From JAUVPY01 sp034412795 (GTDB lineage: Bacteria > Chloroflexota > Anaerolineae > 4572-78 > NAK82), in NCBI GenBank assembly GCA_034412795.1, contig DAOUMD010000175.1, positions 62,001-126,000 on the forward strand: DNA of 64,000 nucleotides, written 5' to 3'. The position numbers and the translations under genes were made by a program. Shown here piece after piece: positions 17,644 to 25,855 of this stretch (positions within the stretch are counted from its first letter, which is position 1; each line of letters starts with the position of its first letter). The notes beneath the pieces were generated by a model, which searched no databases, had not been told where the DNA came from, and saw only the letters and a program-made list of their open reading frames with translations.

Positions 17644-17958
17644 TTTGAATCCTCATCCCAATTATATCACGTTTCACTTCGAAAATCTACCGGATTTGAT
17701 AGTTCCTTGGGGCTGGTTTGGGTACCTTCACCACCGACGACAAAGGAGCTGACACCCTCGCGTCAGCTCCTTTTCTTATTGAGGAAGGCGTGGTGAGCTG
17801 TACCTCTCTTTCATTCTTCAGCCTCACCCCCCGGCATCATCGTGACATTCTCCTTAACTGTACCTCTCTTTCATCTTAGCTCATGTTCAGAACAAGTGCG
17901 AACGTACGAAAGCAGAAGCAAATTCGGGAAAGTCTATTCATCGTATCTCGCCATACTG
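17644..17958. other. Intergenic region with terminator and MITE-like element
   Basis: No gene. It lies between the start of the restriction operon and the end of the ABC exporter operon, both on the minus strand, and holds a hairpin at 17742-17773 and a mini-element starting at 17878. Direct repeats of 'tgtacctctctttcat' occur at about 17800 and 17859. Confidence 0.6.
17742..17773. terminator. Hairpin terminator
   Basis: A 12-bp perfect stem (AAAGGAGCTGAC and its complement) with an 8-base loop; the top strand continues TCTTATT and the bottom strand TTTGTCGTC. It is best placed to end the minus-strand ABC exporter transcript before the restriction operon promoter, though the better T-run is on the plus strand. 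Confidence 0.65.
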
Positions 17959-17980
17959 TCACTTGTTCTGAACATAAGCC
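17878..17980. mobile_element. MITE-like element with IS1595-type ends
   Basis: Terminal arms GCTCATGTTCAGAACAAGTG (from about 17880) and CACTTGTTCTGAACAT (17960-17975) plus AAGCC are inverted repeats some 60 bases apart. The same end sequence, with small changes, bounds the right end of the IS1595/ISXO2-like insertion element at 58511-59487 and occurs alone at 56257-56278. A short non-coding derivative moved by that transposase is the simplest reading. The right arm overlaps the last codons of the ABC permease gene at 17959. Confidence 0.65.
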
Positions 17981-19098
17981 TTCATCTTTAGATGCTGAAA
18001 GAAAACGATGCCTATCATCAAATAGACTATTGACAATACCAGCGTCGCCGCCAGCCGAAAACTGATTTGTTGGAAGTTAGCGCCGTAACTCAACACCTGT
18101 TGCAAGGCCAAAAAACCGTGCGTGGCCGGGATAATGTCGAACAGGTCTATTTGATGCCCCAAAATCACAAACAGCGTCATGGAAGGAAACTGGTAAAACG
18201 ACCCCGATAGAAAGACCTGGGTCATGGTAACCGCACTCCCCACGTTGATAGCCTGGCTGTCGTTTTCAATAAAACAGGCCACCAGCAGCCCCAACCCAAC
18301 CGACGAAAAACTCACAGCCAGCCCCACCAGGATCGCCAGCCATAACTGGCCCTGGTTATTATAACCTAGCAAGATGGCGGCCCCAAACACCAACACCACC
18401 ATTAGCACAGCGACGACCATTTGGGCCAGGCCGATGCCGGTCAGCAGTTCCCAGGCGCGGAGCGGGGTCAGGCGCAGGCGTCGCAATGTATTCCAGCGAA
18501 TCTCGCGGGCCACCAACATGGCAGTTTGGGGGATGAGGAGCAGCAAGGCAAAAATGATCATCCCCGGCGCGTAGAGATCAAACTCGGTTTGGGGACCTTG
18601 CGCCACAATGGGTTGATCGAGGATTTTGATCACCTCCGGCCGGCCCGACATCTGCTCGGCGTAGCGATAGAGCAACGTGTCCAGCATGACGCTGGCCCGG
18701 TAAAAGCGTGGATGGAGCGGATCGCCGCGCACGCTGATGTGGGGCAACCCCTCCGGCGACTCGGCGGGCGTAATAGCAAGCAGCGGCGTGATGCTAAGCA
18801 GCATGGTGGCGGTGCGGTTTTTGAGCGCTTCTTCGGCGGCAGCGGCGTCATGGGTGCGGGTCACCGCAAACACGGGGCGGCCGTCGGCGTAACGTTGGGC
18901 CGCCAGCTCGGCGATCAAGGCCTCACCCTGGATGGTAGTGTTGATGACCAAAATCGGATGCGTTACCAGCATCGGCGACTTGTAGCCCAGCGCGGTGATC
19001 ACCAGAAAGGCCAGCGGCAGCAATACCACCAGGGCCAGCAGTTTCGGCTCGCGCCAGATTTCCACCAGGTATTTGCGGGCCACCAACCAAAGCTTCAT
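17959..19098 (-). CDS. ABC-2 type transporter permease
   Basis: 379 residues. Typical ABC-2/DrrB-like layout: one N-terminal helix (LALVVLLPLAFLVITALGY, about 25-45), a large extracytoplasmic loop to about residue 165, then five C-terminal helices. Such permeases export drugs, lipids or small peptides with a cognate ATPase. Its ATG overlaps the stop of the ATPase gene (ATGA), so the two are coupled. The last codons are written within a mobile-element arm, so the C-terminal residues (after about HLKMKAY) may have been replaced. It partners the second permease at 20231-21400, giving a heterodimeric membrane part. Confidence 0.9.
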   Translation of the reverse strand: MKLWLVARKYLVEIWREPKLLALVVLLPLAFLVITALGYKSPMLVTHPILVINTTIQGEALIAELAAQRYADGRPVFAVTRTHDAAAAEEALKNRTATMLLSITPLLAITPAESPEGLPHISVRGDPLHPRFYRASVMLDTLLYRYAEQMSGRPEVIKILDQPIVAQGPQTEFDLYAPGMIIFALLLLIPQTAMLVAREIRWNTLRRLRLTPLRAWELLTGIGLAQMVVAVLMVVLVFGAAILLGYNNQGQLWLAILVGLAVSFSSVGLGLLVACFIENDSQAINVGSAVTMTQVFLSGSFYQFPSMTLFVILGHQIDLFDIIPATHGFLALQQVLSYGANFQQISFRLAATLVLSIVYLMIGIVFFQHLKMKAYVQNK

Positions 19099-20078
19099 GC
19101 GCGCAGCCTCCGCCCGGTGAGCTGGATAAATACATCTTCCAGCGTGTTTTCGCGCACGCGGACCTCGCCCGCTTGTTGCCCAATCTCTTCCAGCCGCTTC
19201 AAAATGGCAGGCAACGCGGCGACGGCATTGAGCGCCCGGATGGTGAGCAATTTGCGGTCCGCGCTTACCGCAACCGTGGTGGACACGGCCGCGTCCACCA
19301 CGGCTTCGTCCACTTGAGAGGCCAGAGCTTTCTGGATGCGTTGGGCCACATCGTCATCAAGCGCGCCACCCAATTGGATTTCCACCACATCACCTTCGCC
19401 GACCCGTCGTTTGAGTGCGGCGGGCGTATCCAGCACCAGCAGTACCCCCTGGTCAATAATGGCAACCCGGTCGGCCACGCGCTCGGCCTCGTCCATATTG
19501 TGAGTGGTGAGGATGACAGTCTTTCGGCGGGCCAGCGACTGGATGTACTCGCGCACCTTCACCCGGCTTTGCGGGTCAAGCCCGGCTTCCGGCTCGTCAA
19601 GCACCACAATTTCGGGATCGTGCACCAGGGCCATGGCCAGGTTGAGCCGCCGCTGCATGCCGCCCGAAAGGGTGCGCGCCTGTTTGCGGCGCTTGTCGGC
19701 CAACCCCAACTCGTCCAGCAGTTGTTCGCCCCGCCGTCGGGCATCCTGTCCGGTCAGGCCGTACATCTGGCCCATAAACTGCAACTGCTCCAGGCAGGTG
19801 AGCCGCTCCCACAGCACAATGTCCTGCGGGCAGACACCCACCCGGGCGCGGATGTCGTCGCTGCCGTTGGTCACGGCCTGCCCCCGGATGGTGACCTGTC
19901 CGGCATCGGGCCGGAGCAGCCCAACCATCATATTGATAGAGGTGGTTTTGCCCGCCCCGTTGGGGCCGAGAAAACCAAAGACTTCACCTTCAAACACCTC
20001 CAGGCATAGGTCTTTCACGGCGGTGAGGGAGCCGTAGGTTTTGGTCAGATTTTGGGTTTGTAAAACAACGTTGGGCAT
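19095..20078 (-). CDS. ABC transporter ATP-binding protein (ABC-2 type exporter)
   Basis: 327 residues. Walker A GPNGAGKTT at 38-46, Q-loop ending in CPQDIVLWE, signature LSGGMQRRL near 140, Walker B IVVLDEPEAGLD, switch His in LTTHNMDEAERV. The extended C-terminal part after the nucleotide domain is usual for DrrA/CcmA-type exporter ATPases. GAAGAAGG precedes the ATG. It powers the two permeases either side in the same operon. A 143-bp repeat element is wedged between the first permease gene and this gene, so expression depends on read-through of that hairpin or on a promoter within it. Confidence 0.93.
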   Translation of the reverse strand: MPNVVLQTQNLTKTYGSLTAVKDLCLEVFEGEVFGFLGPNGAGKTTSINMMVGLLRPDAGQVTIRGQAVTNGSDDIRARVGVCPQDIVLWERLTCLEQLQFMGQMYGLTGQDARRRGEQLLDELGLADKRRKQARTLSGGMQRRLNLAMALVHDPEIVVLDEPEAGLDPQSRVKVREYIQSLARRKTVILTTHNMDEAERVADRVAIIDQGVLLVLDTPAALKRRVGEGDVVEIQLGGALDDDVAQRIQKALASQVDEAVVDAAVSTTVAVSADRKLLTIRALNAVAALPAILKRLEEIGQQAGEVRVRENTLEDVFIQLTGRRLRA

Positions 20079-20102
20079 CGTATTAAACCTTCTTCAGTTG
20101 TA

Positions 20103-20245
20103 ACTTGAGTTTAGACAACTTGTAAGAAACCGGGTTTTTGAACTTCAGTGTGCAACCGCAACTATGAAAAAGCACCTTACAACGTGCCAAAACCTATGGT
20201 CAGACGACAAAAAACCCGGTTTCTTGGCTTTTATCTAAACTCAAG
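20103..20245. repeat. TIR-bearing repeat element, copy 1
   Basis: About 143 bp bounded by ACTTGAGTTTAGA and its complement TCTAAACTCAAGT, with an inner second pair (AAGAAACCGGGTTTTT against AAAAACCCGGTTTCTT). A second copy, nearly identical along its whole length, is at 53819-53959. It carries no gene. Its right end supplies the final codons and the TAA stop of the permease gene ending at 20231. Confidence 0.85.
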
Positions 20246-21400
20246 TTGTAAGCGCTGGTACAATAGGATTCCCCCCACCAAAATTATGGCCGACAGCCCG
20301 GTTAGCATGACCAGTTCGTAGCCAATGGCCGGCAGACCGTCGCCAAAGATCATCACTCTACGCAAGGCCTCGGTGGCGTGGGTGGCCGGAGAGAAATCGT
20401 AGGCTTGTACGGTAATAGAACCGATGGTAAAGAGCGGGGCATCGGGCATGGGAAACAAAACGCCGGAGAGAAAGACTAGCGGCACCAGCACGCCCGAGGC
20501 CAGGTTGGCGGCCTCGCCGTCGTTGCGGGCAAAACAGGCCACCACCAGCCCCAGCCCAATCACCGACAGGCTGAACAGCAGCCCAATGCCCACGGTCAAG
20601 GACAGCGAGCCGTTGTTTTCAAAGCCCAGGGCAGTGGCGGCGCCAAAGGTGATGAAAATCTGCACCAGGATCACCACCATCTGCGCCAGCGCCACCCCCA
20701 CCAACACATCGCGGGCCGAGGCCGTGGTCAGGCGTAGGCGGCGCAGCGTGCCCCCCACATTCTCGCGGACCAGCGCCGTGGCGGTGGTGATCAAGGCAAA
20801 ACAGATGCCGAAAACAATGATGCCGGCGACGCCAAAATCAAAGTCGGACATGGTGCCGGTGCCGGGCAGAAATTCATACGTGGCGATTTCCGGGGGGAGC
20901 GCGCCGGTTTGGGTTTCCCCCACAAAGCCGCGGATGACGCCCTCCAGCATACTGCGGGCAAAGATAAAGCTGTCCGAATTGGGGTCGCCCAGCAGCGCGA
21001 TGGTTGCCGGGGGGGATATCTCTCCGGCCAATACGTGGCTGAAATCAGGCGGGATGATCAACAAGAGAGAGATTTTACGCTCGCGCAGCGCAATCTCGGC
21101 GGCCTGAGGGTCGGCCACTTCGGTTACGTTGAATACGGGCTGGCCGTCAAACTGTTCGGCGCGGATGGCGTTGATCAGTTCAGCCGCGGCCCGCCGGGCT
21201 GAGCCATCGGCCAGCGTGGCGCCGGTGTCGTTGTTAACGACCTGCACCACCAGGTAGGTGGCCAGACCCTCCTCGGTATGACCAAAGGCGATGTAATAAA
21301 AAACGAGCAGCACCACCGAAAACAAGAGCATCAACCCCAGTAGCAAGGGTTCGCGCCACAGTTCCAACAGCGATTTGCGGGCAAAGCTCATTATTTTCAT
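20231..21400 (-). CDS. ABC-2 type transporter permease
   Basis: 389 residues, N-terminal helix (LLLGLMLLFSVVLLVFYYIAFG, about 20-41), a large outer domain and five C-terminal helices, as in ABC-2 exporters. Its start ATG overlaps the tetR stop (ATGA), which ties exporter expression to the regulator. The last residues (RLQLEFR and stop) are encoded by the terminal repeat of the element at 20103-20245, so the native C-terminus has probably been exchanged. It forms a heteromeric exporter with the permease at 17959 and the ATPase at 19095. Cargo unknown; TetR control suggests a toxic or signal molecule. Confidence 0.9.
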   Translation of the reverse strand: MKIMSFARKSLLELWREPLLLGLMLLFSVVLLVFYYIAFGHTEEGLATYLVVQVVNNDTGATLADGSARRAAAELINAIRAEQFDGQPVFNVTEVADPQAAEIALRERKISLLLIIPPDFSHVLAGEISPPATIALLGDPNSDSFIFARSMLEGVIRGFVGETQTGALPPEIATYEFLPGTGTMSDFDFGVAGIIVFGICFALITTATALVRENVGGTLRRLRLTTASARDVLVGVALAQMVVILVQIFITFGAATALGFENNGSLSLTVGIGLLFSLSVIGLGLVVACFARNDGEAANLASGVLVPLVFLSGVLFPMPDAPLFTIGSITVQAYDFSPATHATEALRRVMIFGDGLPAIGYELVMLTGLSAIILVGGILLYQRLQLEFR

Positions 21401-22092
21401 GGACTGATACCGTGCAGAATAAAATCCAACAGCGCGTCGAGCAGGCGTTCCGGTGATACTGCCTCATCGGTTACCTGAAAATACGTGTTGAGGTAAGGCA
21501 TAATCTGGCAGTCGCCCACTGCAATCATCAGGGCGTTGACCACGCGTGTGGTGGCTTCCAGGTCAATATCCGGCCGGACCTCGCCGCGTTCAAGGGCGCG
21601 GGTCAGCATGCCGTGCATCATGTGGCGCATGGTGTCGGCAATGGGGCGGACTACGCGCTCGGACATTTGGGGATCGCCACGATAGGCGGCGCGGACAAAA
21701 AAATGCATCAGCCCGGCCTGGGTTTGGCTCCACTCCACGCCGCCGGTTAGATAGGCGGCCAGCGCCTCGCGTAGGGGCATCTGTTCCAGGTAGGTACTAT
21801 AATAGTTGAACATGTCGGTCACATAGCGTACACATAGCTCCACAGCAAAATCGAGCAAGCCGTCTCGATTGCCGAAATAGGAATAGAGCGACCCCACAGC
21901 CACACCGGCTCGGGCCGCAACCTCTTTGATGTTGATAGCGGTTGGTCCTTTTTCGATGGCCTCGTCCAGAATGGCCGAGAGAACGGCCTGCTGCCGGTGA
22001 GGGTCGAGCCGCCGGAAAGTGCGGGTGACCAGACCCTCTTGTTCAAATTGCAGAATGTGCGTTTGGATTTGTGACCAGTCGCTGAATGTCAT
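21397..22092 (-). CDS. TetR family transcriptional regulator
   Basis: 231 residues. The N-terminal helix-turn-helix lies at about residues 45-75 (INIKEVAARAGVAVGSLYSYFGNRDGL), after a longer than usual lead of some 25 residues; the rest is the helical ligand-binding and dimer domain. It is the first gene of the exporter operon and its stop overlaps the permease start. Three palindromic sites directly upstream (22124-22176) are probable operators, so it most likely represses its own operon and is released by the exported compound or a relative. Confidence 0.92.
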   Translation of the reverse strand: MTFSDWSQIQTHILQFEQEGLVTRTFRRLDPHRQQAVLSAILDEAIEKGPTAINIKEVAARAGVAVGSLYSYFGNRDGLLDFAVELCVRYVTDMFNYYSTYLEQMPLREALAAYLTGGVEWSQTQAGLMHFFVRAAYRGDPQMSERVVRPIADTMRHMMHGMLTRALERGEVRPDIDLEATTRVVNALMIAVGDCQIMPYLNTYFQVTDEAVSPERLLDALLDFILHGISP

Positions 22093-22123
22093 AGTTATAG
22101 AACCTCTGGGTTATGATCTCTTA

Positions 22124-22176
22124 GTTCATAGTGTATGAACCGTTCATAGTGTATGAACCGTTCATATTATATGAAC
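22124..22176. promoter_or_regulatory. Three tandem palindromic operators (TetR type)
   Basis: GTTCATA-N3-TATGAAC occurs at 22124-22140 and 22142-22158 and as GTTCATATTATATGAAC at 22160-22176, spaced exactly 18 bases centre to centre, with a further half site GGTTCAT at 22181. The position 32 bases before the tetR start and the symmetry fit TetR-family operators. Confidence 0.8.
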
Positions 22177-22183
22177 CTTTGGT

Positions 22184-22420
22184 TCATTTGTCAAGATGCA
22201 AATAGTTTACTTCCTTATGCCCCGCTGAGACACACCGCCCCACCACCGCAGATGCGGCCAGGGATGCCTCAGCCACGAAATCTTGCGCCAGAACCTGGTT
22301 AAGAGTATATTTCTCCCGGTGCGAAAAAGTCTCCGGCCCGTAACGGTTGGCGATGACGATGACCGCCGGAATGATGAATCCGGTCACAATCGCCGAAATC
22401 TCGTCCTGCGCCCCGGCCAC
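22184..22420 (-). pseudogene. Probable gene fragment, family not recognised
   Basis: A minus-strand frame of 78 codons whose codon choice (G/C in the third position) and balanced protein (IVIANRYGPETFSHREKY, then LNQVLAQDFVAEASLAAS) look coding. There is no ribosome site and no clear start; the frame ends against the TetR operator block. It may be the remnant of a longer gene lost when the neighbours were rearranged. It could also be chance. Confidence 0.35.
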
Positions 22421-22491
22421 AGCCGCGTTGTACGCCCCGTGCCAATTGCAAGCAAAATCACGCTAAGAAAGAGTTTCCTGAGGAGGTCACT

Positions 22492-23607
22492 ATGAAAATC
22501 ACCGATGTGCAGAGCGCCGTTCTGTCCATCCCATTGCAAGAACCCACTGCGTTCGCCACCACCCTGGTCACAGCGCGCGAGTACGTCGTCGTCTGGGTTG
22601 AAACCGACGAGGGACTGCGCGGCCTGGGCTTCACCGTCGGCGGGCGCTACCCCGGCGAGGGACATCTCATCCACACCGCCATCCAGCACAACCTGAAACA
22701 TCTTGTCGTCGGCGAGAACCCTTTCGCCGTGGAGCGATTGTGGGAGCGTATGTTTCAGACCACCCTGCTGATGGGCCGGCGCGGCGCGGTGATACGCGCT
22801 ATCGGCGCTCTGGACATCGCCTTGTGGGACATCATCGCCAAAGCCGCCGGGCAGCCGCTGTATCAATTACTCGGCGGATATAACGACCAAGTCCCGGCCT
22901 ACGCCAGCGGCGGATACTACCGCGAGGGGAAGGGGCTCAAAGGATTGGCGGCCGAGATGGAGCGCTATATGGACATGGGCTTCACCTCGATGAAGATGAA
23001 AATCGGTCGGGCTGATCCACGGGAGGACGCGGAGCGGGTGCGGGTGGCACGCGAGACGGTCGGTCCTGATGTGCGTCTGGCCGTGGATGCCAATAACGCC
23101 TGGTCGGACGCCGCGAGCGCCATTCGCGCGGCGCGGATGCTGGAGAAGTACGACATCTGGTGGTTAGAAGAGCCGGTCTTCCCCGACAACATCCCGGCCA
23201 GTGCCGAGGTGGCGGCTGCCCTGGACGCCCCGGTGGCCACCGGCGAAATTGAGGCCACCCGTTGGGGATTCCGGGATTTGCTGGAGCGTCGCGCAGCAGA
23301 CATCCTGCAGCCAGATGCCACCGTGGCAGGTGGAGTCACCGAGTGGATGAAAATCGCGCATATGGCTGCCTGTTGGGACATCCCCATCGCTCCCCACTGG
23401 ATGGCCAACATCCACGTTCACCTGCTGGCAGCGGTGCCCAACGGGCTCACCGTCGAGTTTTTCGTCCTGGAAGAGGACGTATTCAACTTCGAGCGGATGG
23501 TGCGCGAACCGTTGCAGCCGGTCAATGGCACGATCCGGGTCCCGCAGCGACCGGGACATGGGGTCGAGTTGGACGACGAGGCCGTAACGTGTTACCGGAT
23601 CGAGTGA
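22492..23607 (+). CDS. Mandelate racemase/muconate lactonizing enzyme family protein
   Basis: 371 residues, enolase superfamily. The C-terminal barrel carries the general base pair KMK (Lys168, Lys170), metal ligands Asp199 (VDANNAW), Glu226/227 (WLEEP) and Glu252 (TGEIEA), and an Asp274/His302 dyad (QPDATVAGG, APHW), the set seen in the mandelate racemase subgroup that handles sugar acids. A sugar-acid dehydratase, epimerase or cycloisomerase is therefore likely, but the substrate is not readable. GAGGAGG stands 7 bases before the ATG. It is transcribed alone, divergently from the exporter operon; the sugar-uptake genes 2-3 kb away suggest a shared carbohydrate role. Confidence 0.9.
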   Translation: MKITDVQSAVLSIPLQEPTAFATTLVTAREYVVVWVETDEGLRGLGFTVGGRYPGEGHLIHTAIQHNLKHLVVGENPFAVERLWERMFQTTLLMGRRGAVIRAIGALDIALWDIIAKAAGQPLYQLLGGYNDQVPAYASGGYYREGKGLKGLAAEMERYMDMGFTSMKMKIGRADPREDAERVRVARETVGPDVRLAVDANNAWSDAASAIRAARMLEKYDIWWLEEPVFPDNIPASAEVAAALDAPVATGEIEATRWGFRDLLERRAADILQPDATVAGGVTEWMKIAHMAACWDIPIAPHWMANIHVHLLAAVPNGLTVEFFVLEEDVFNFERMVREPLQPVNGTIRVPQRPGHGVELDDEAVTCYRIE

Positions 23608-23672
23608 AGTGTTCTGAGAAAGAGTATAATCTCAAAGGATGGTTCAGAAATAGGGTAACACTTTCTCAACTG

Positions 23673-23743
23673 GACGAATGACGAATGACGAACGACGAAG
23701 AGACCTAAGCCAGTAATTGGTCCTTCGTCTTTCGTCCTTCGTC
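23673..23743. repeat. Imperfect inverted repeat of GACGAA units
   Basis: ACGAATGACGAACGACGAAG-type units at 23673-23700 face TCCTTCGTCTTTCGTCCTTCGTC at 23721-23743. The paired arms would form a 25-bp imperfect hairpin just after the enolase-superfamily gene; it might help end its transcript, but there is no T-run. Confidence 0.55.
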
Positions 23744-23805
23744 GGCAATTGTTAGCCTAATTTCTGGAACTTCTGAACCATGCCAATCTCAAAGGCTAAT
23801 ACAAA

Positions 23806-24690
23806 TTGATCGACTTGGTTTTTAGCGACATAGACGGGTGCTTTGTACCCCAGGGCTATGACCCTCTGGGATTCGTTCAAACTGACCAGGACTCCGAGCC
23901 CTATTTCGAGTATTATCGACATTACTCCGGCCCCCAACTCGTTTTGTGCACGGGACGGGCCTGGGTAAACACACGCGGGATTCTACGCCGAACCAGCTTC
24001 TTGCCCAATCAACGGCGGATTTGGCCGGATCAACCTACTCTGTGCGAAAATGGAATAGACGTGATCACCGACCCGATCAACGGCAAAAAAACGTCATTGA
24101 TCGACGAAATGAAAGAGTTCGATCACCTGAGACCCGTGATCGAGCGTATCAAAAGCACTGGCGGGGAACTGGAACCCGTTCTGGACAAGATACGTGAAGA
24201 GCTCGAAGGGGAGTTCGGAAGAAGCATTACTCCTATCCAATTGATCGAAAAGGATTTCTGTGTAACAGCAAGAATACCCCACTTCGAAGGGACCGCCCAG
24301 CAGGTGGACCCGTCACGCTTTTACCAAAGCCTGACAAGAGCGGTTCAAGAGCCGCTTGGCTCGTTGGTTGAAGATGGGTGTGTCCGAATCATTTTGTCGG
24401 CAAGCGCAGTAGACATCACACTGCCAATCGGGAAGGGAGATGGGGTCAAGTACCTGTTAAAGAGATATGGCACCTCCCCCTCGCGAGCCGCCTATATCGG
24501 GGACTCAGCGCCCGACATCGAAGGGATGAAAGAGGTGGGCCTGGCCTGCTGCCCTTCAAACGCAGTCCCTGCTGTGAAGGATTTTGTTGCATCACTGGGC
24601 GAAAGAGGTTACGTTTCTCCTTTGAAATACGCTGACGGGGAAATCGATATTTTGAACTACATCGATGATCCAGATCTGAAAGCCCCTTAG
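23806..24690 (+). CDS. HAD family hydrolase (HAD-IIB type)
   Basis: 294 residues. Motif I FSDIDGCF at residues 6-13, motif II LCTGRAW near 47, and motif III/IV GDSAPDIEGMKEVGLACCPSNA near 240 place it in the haloacid dehalogenase superfamily with a C2B cap, like sugar phosphatases, sucrose-phosphate phosphatase and MpgP. The substrate is unknown. The start is uncertain: TTG 23806 directly precedes the motif I strand and has only a weak AAAGG upstream; no ATG lies before motif I in frame. It is a monocistronic gene. Confidence 0.82.
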   Translation: MIDLVFSDIDGCFVPQGYDPLGFVQTDQDSEPYFEYYRHYSGPQLVLCTGRAWVNTRGILRRTSFLPNQRRIWPDQPTLCENGIDVITDPINGKKTSLIDEMKEFDHLRPVIERIKSTGGELEPVLDKIREELEGEFGRSITPIQLIEKDFCVTARIPHFEGTAQQVDPSRFYQSLTRAVQEPLGSLVEDGCVRIILSASAVDITLPIGKGDGVKYLLKRYGTSPSRAAYIGDSAPDIEGMKEVGLACCPSNAVPAVKDFVASLGERGYVSPLKYADGEIDILNYIDDPDLKAP

Positions 24691-24731
24691 GTACTGGAAA
24701 CGTACTGCACCCGGTGGTGGGACCTGCGGTG

Positions 24732-25379
24732 TCAGTTTCTATGGACCTCACTAAGAGGCAGTAGTCCCATTTGGATAGCCTTCACAGAGGCTTCAGTCCG
24801 GCTGGAGACATCCAGCTTGTCGAGAATATTACTGACGTGAACTTTTACGGTGCCTTCACATAGGTTTAAGGCTTGGGCGACCGCTTTGTTGCTCAGGCCA
24901 TTGGCAATCAGTCGCAGCACCTCCGTCTCTCGCTTGGTTAAGAGACTATCTACGCTCGGGGTCAGGTCTGCCACCAAGTGCCGCGCCGCGCGCGGGTGAA
25001 GAGGTGTATCCCCCTGCAAGACCGCCTGAAGAGCTTTTAACAGCGTCTCTCCGTCTGCGTCTTTCAACAGGTAGCCATCTGCTCCGGCGTGGATAGCCGC
25101 CCTGACTGTCGGTTCATCCCCAAACCCCGTGAGGACAACAACTTTGACGACTGGCATACAACGCTTGATCTCGGCTATGGCCTCCACACCAGGTCCCTCA
25201 GGCATCAGCAAATCCATCAGGATCACATCCGGCTTCAGGCTTTTGGCCTGGCGAACCGCTTCCTGACCGCTTTCGGCTTCGCCAACCACTTCAAGGCAGG
25301 GTTCAGTCCCCAAGAACATTCGGATGCCTTTGCGGACGACAACATGGTCATCCACAACCAACACGCGTATATGATCCAT
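24732..25379 (-). CDS. Response regulator, NarL/LuxR type
   Basis: 215 residues. Receiver domain with the acidic pair Asp10/Asp11, phospho-acceptor Asp56 in VILMDLLMP, and conserved Thr and Lys in VVLTGFG and YLLKD; C-terminal LuxR helix-turn-helix from about 145 (LTKRETEVLRLIANGLSNKAVAQAL, then EGTVKVHVSNIL). No sensor kinase gene is adjacent, so its partner is elsewhere. It reads towards the HAD gene; a repeat of the GTATCTTCTCA family lies just before its start. Confidence 0.93.
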   Translation of the reverse strand: MDHIRVLVVDDHVVVRKGIRMFLGTEPCLEVVGEAESGQEAVRQAKSLKPDVILMDLLMPEGPGVEAIAEIKRCMPVVKVVVLTGFGDEPTVRAAIHAGADGYLLKDADGETLLKALQAVLQGDTPLHPRAARHLVADLTPSVDSLLTKRETEVLRLIANGLSNKAVAQALNLCEGTVKVHVSNILDKLDVSSRTEASVKAIQMGLLPLSEVHRN

Positions 25380-25405
25380 CTCGATTCTCCACTAGTTCCC
25401 AAAGA

Positions 25406-25453
25406 GTATCTTCTCAATGATTCGGGGTAGGGGCAGACCCGGGCGTCTGCCCC
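25406..25453. repeat. GTATCTTCTCA-family repeat, partial
   Basis: GTATCTTCTCAATGATTCGG and the following GGGGCAG/CTGCCCC stem match one end of the complete element at 47113-47203 in reverse orientation. The other terminal repeat is missing. Confidence 0.7.
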
Positions 25454-25568
25454 AAAGTTTCGATGATGATCACACCGTCCACTTAGCCCGTCTGACCCAT
25501 CGCGCTGAAGCGCACTGATCCAGGCGAACCGTGGCGCGACCTGTCGCAAAGAGATACATCCACATGCC

Positions 25569-25662
25569 AAGGATTGGGAATTAAATAGCTTCCTCAAATG
25601 CAAGTAAAACATTAGCCTGACTCAGTCGGCCAATGGGTAAGTTATTAAATTCTTAGTCCTAA
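25569..25662. repeat. 94-bp dispersed repeat, left member of inverted pair
   Basis: Matches 33010-33103 in inverted orientation over about 94 bases with roughly ten mismatches (shared words: GAGGAAGCTATTTAATT, AATAACTTACCCATT). The pair brackets the ribokinase gene and the sugar ABC importer operon. Confidence 0.8.
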
Positions 25663-25855
25663 AGGGCCTGTCTTTCAGAAATCGATTTAGGGGGCTCTTG
25701 TTGTCGTTGAAAAGGTAGTGATAGCGAGGAATAGGGAAAGTGAGGTAGTGGCAGAGAAGCGGGATACAGGTCAAACGGAACCATTCCCCCTGCTTTGACG
25801 TACCATAAACTATATCATGATTCGCTTCTGCGCACAAGATTCTGTGGTTCAGATC

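Larger units (their letters stand above)
22093..22491. other. Divergent intergenic region with TetR operators and a gene fragment
   Basis: Lies between tetR (minus) and the enolase-superfamily gene (plus). It holds the three operator palindromes at 22124-22176 and a coding-looking minus-strand fragment at 22184-22420. A strong GAGGAGG ribosome site for the gene at 22492 ends the region. Confidence 0.6.
25380..25855. other. Repeat-rich intergenic region
   Basis: No gene supported. It contains a partial copy of the GTATCTTCTCA repeat at 25406-25453 and, at 25569-25662, a 94-bp repeat whose inverted copy is at 33010-33103. A minus-strand frame at 25622-25837 is not protein-like. Confidence 0.6.

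Noticed and set aside
18421..20009. Long plus-strand frames opposite the ABC exporter genes
   Set aside because: They are His/Arg/Gln-rich antisense products without ribosome sites.
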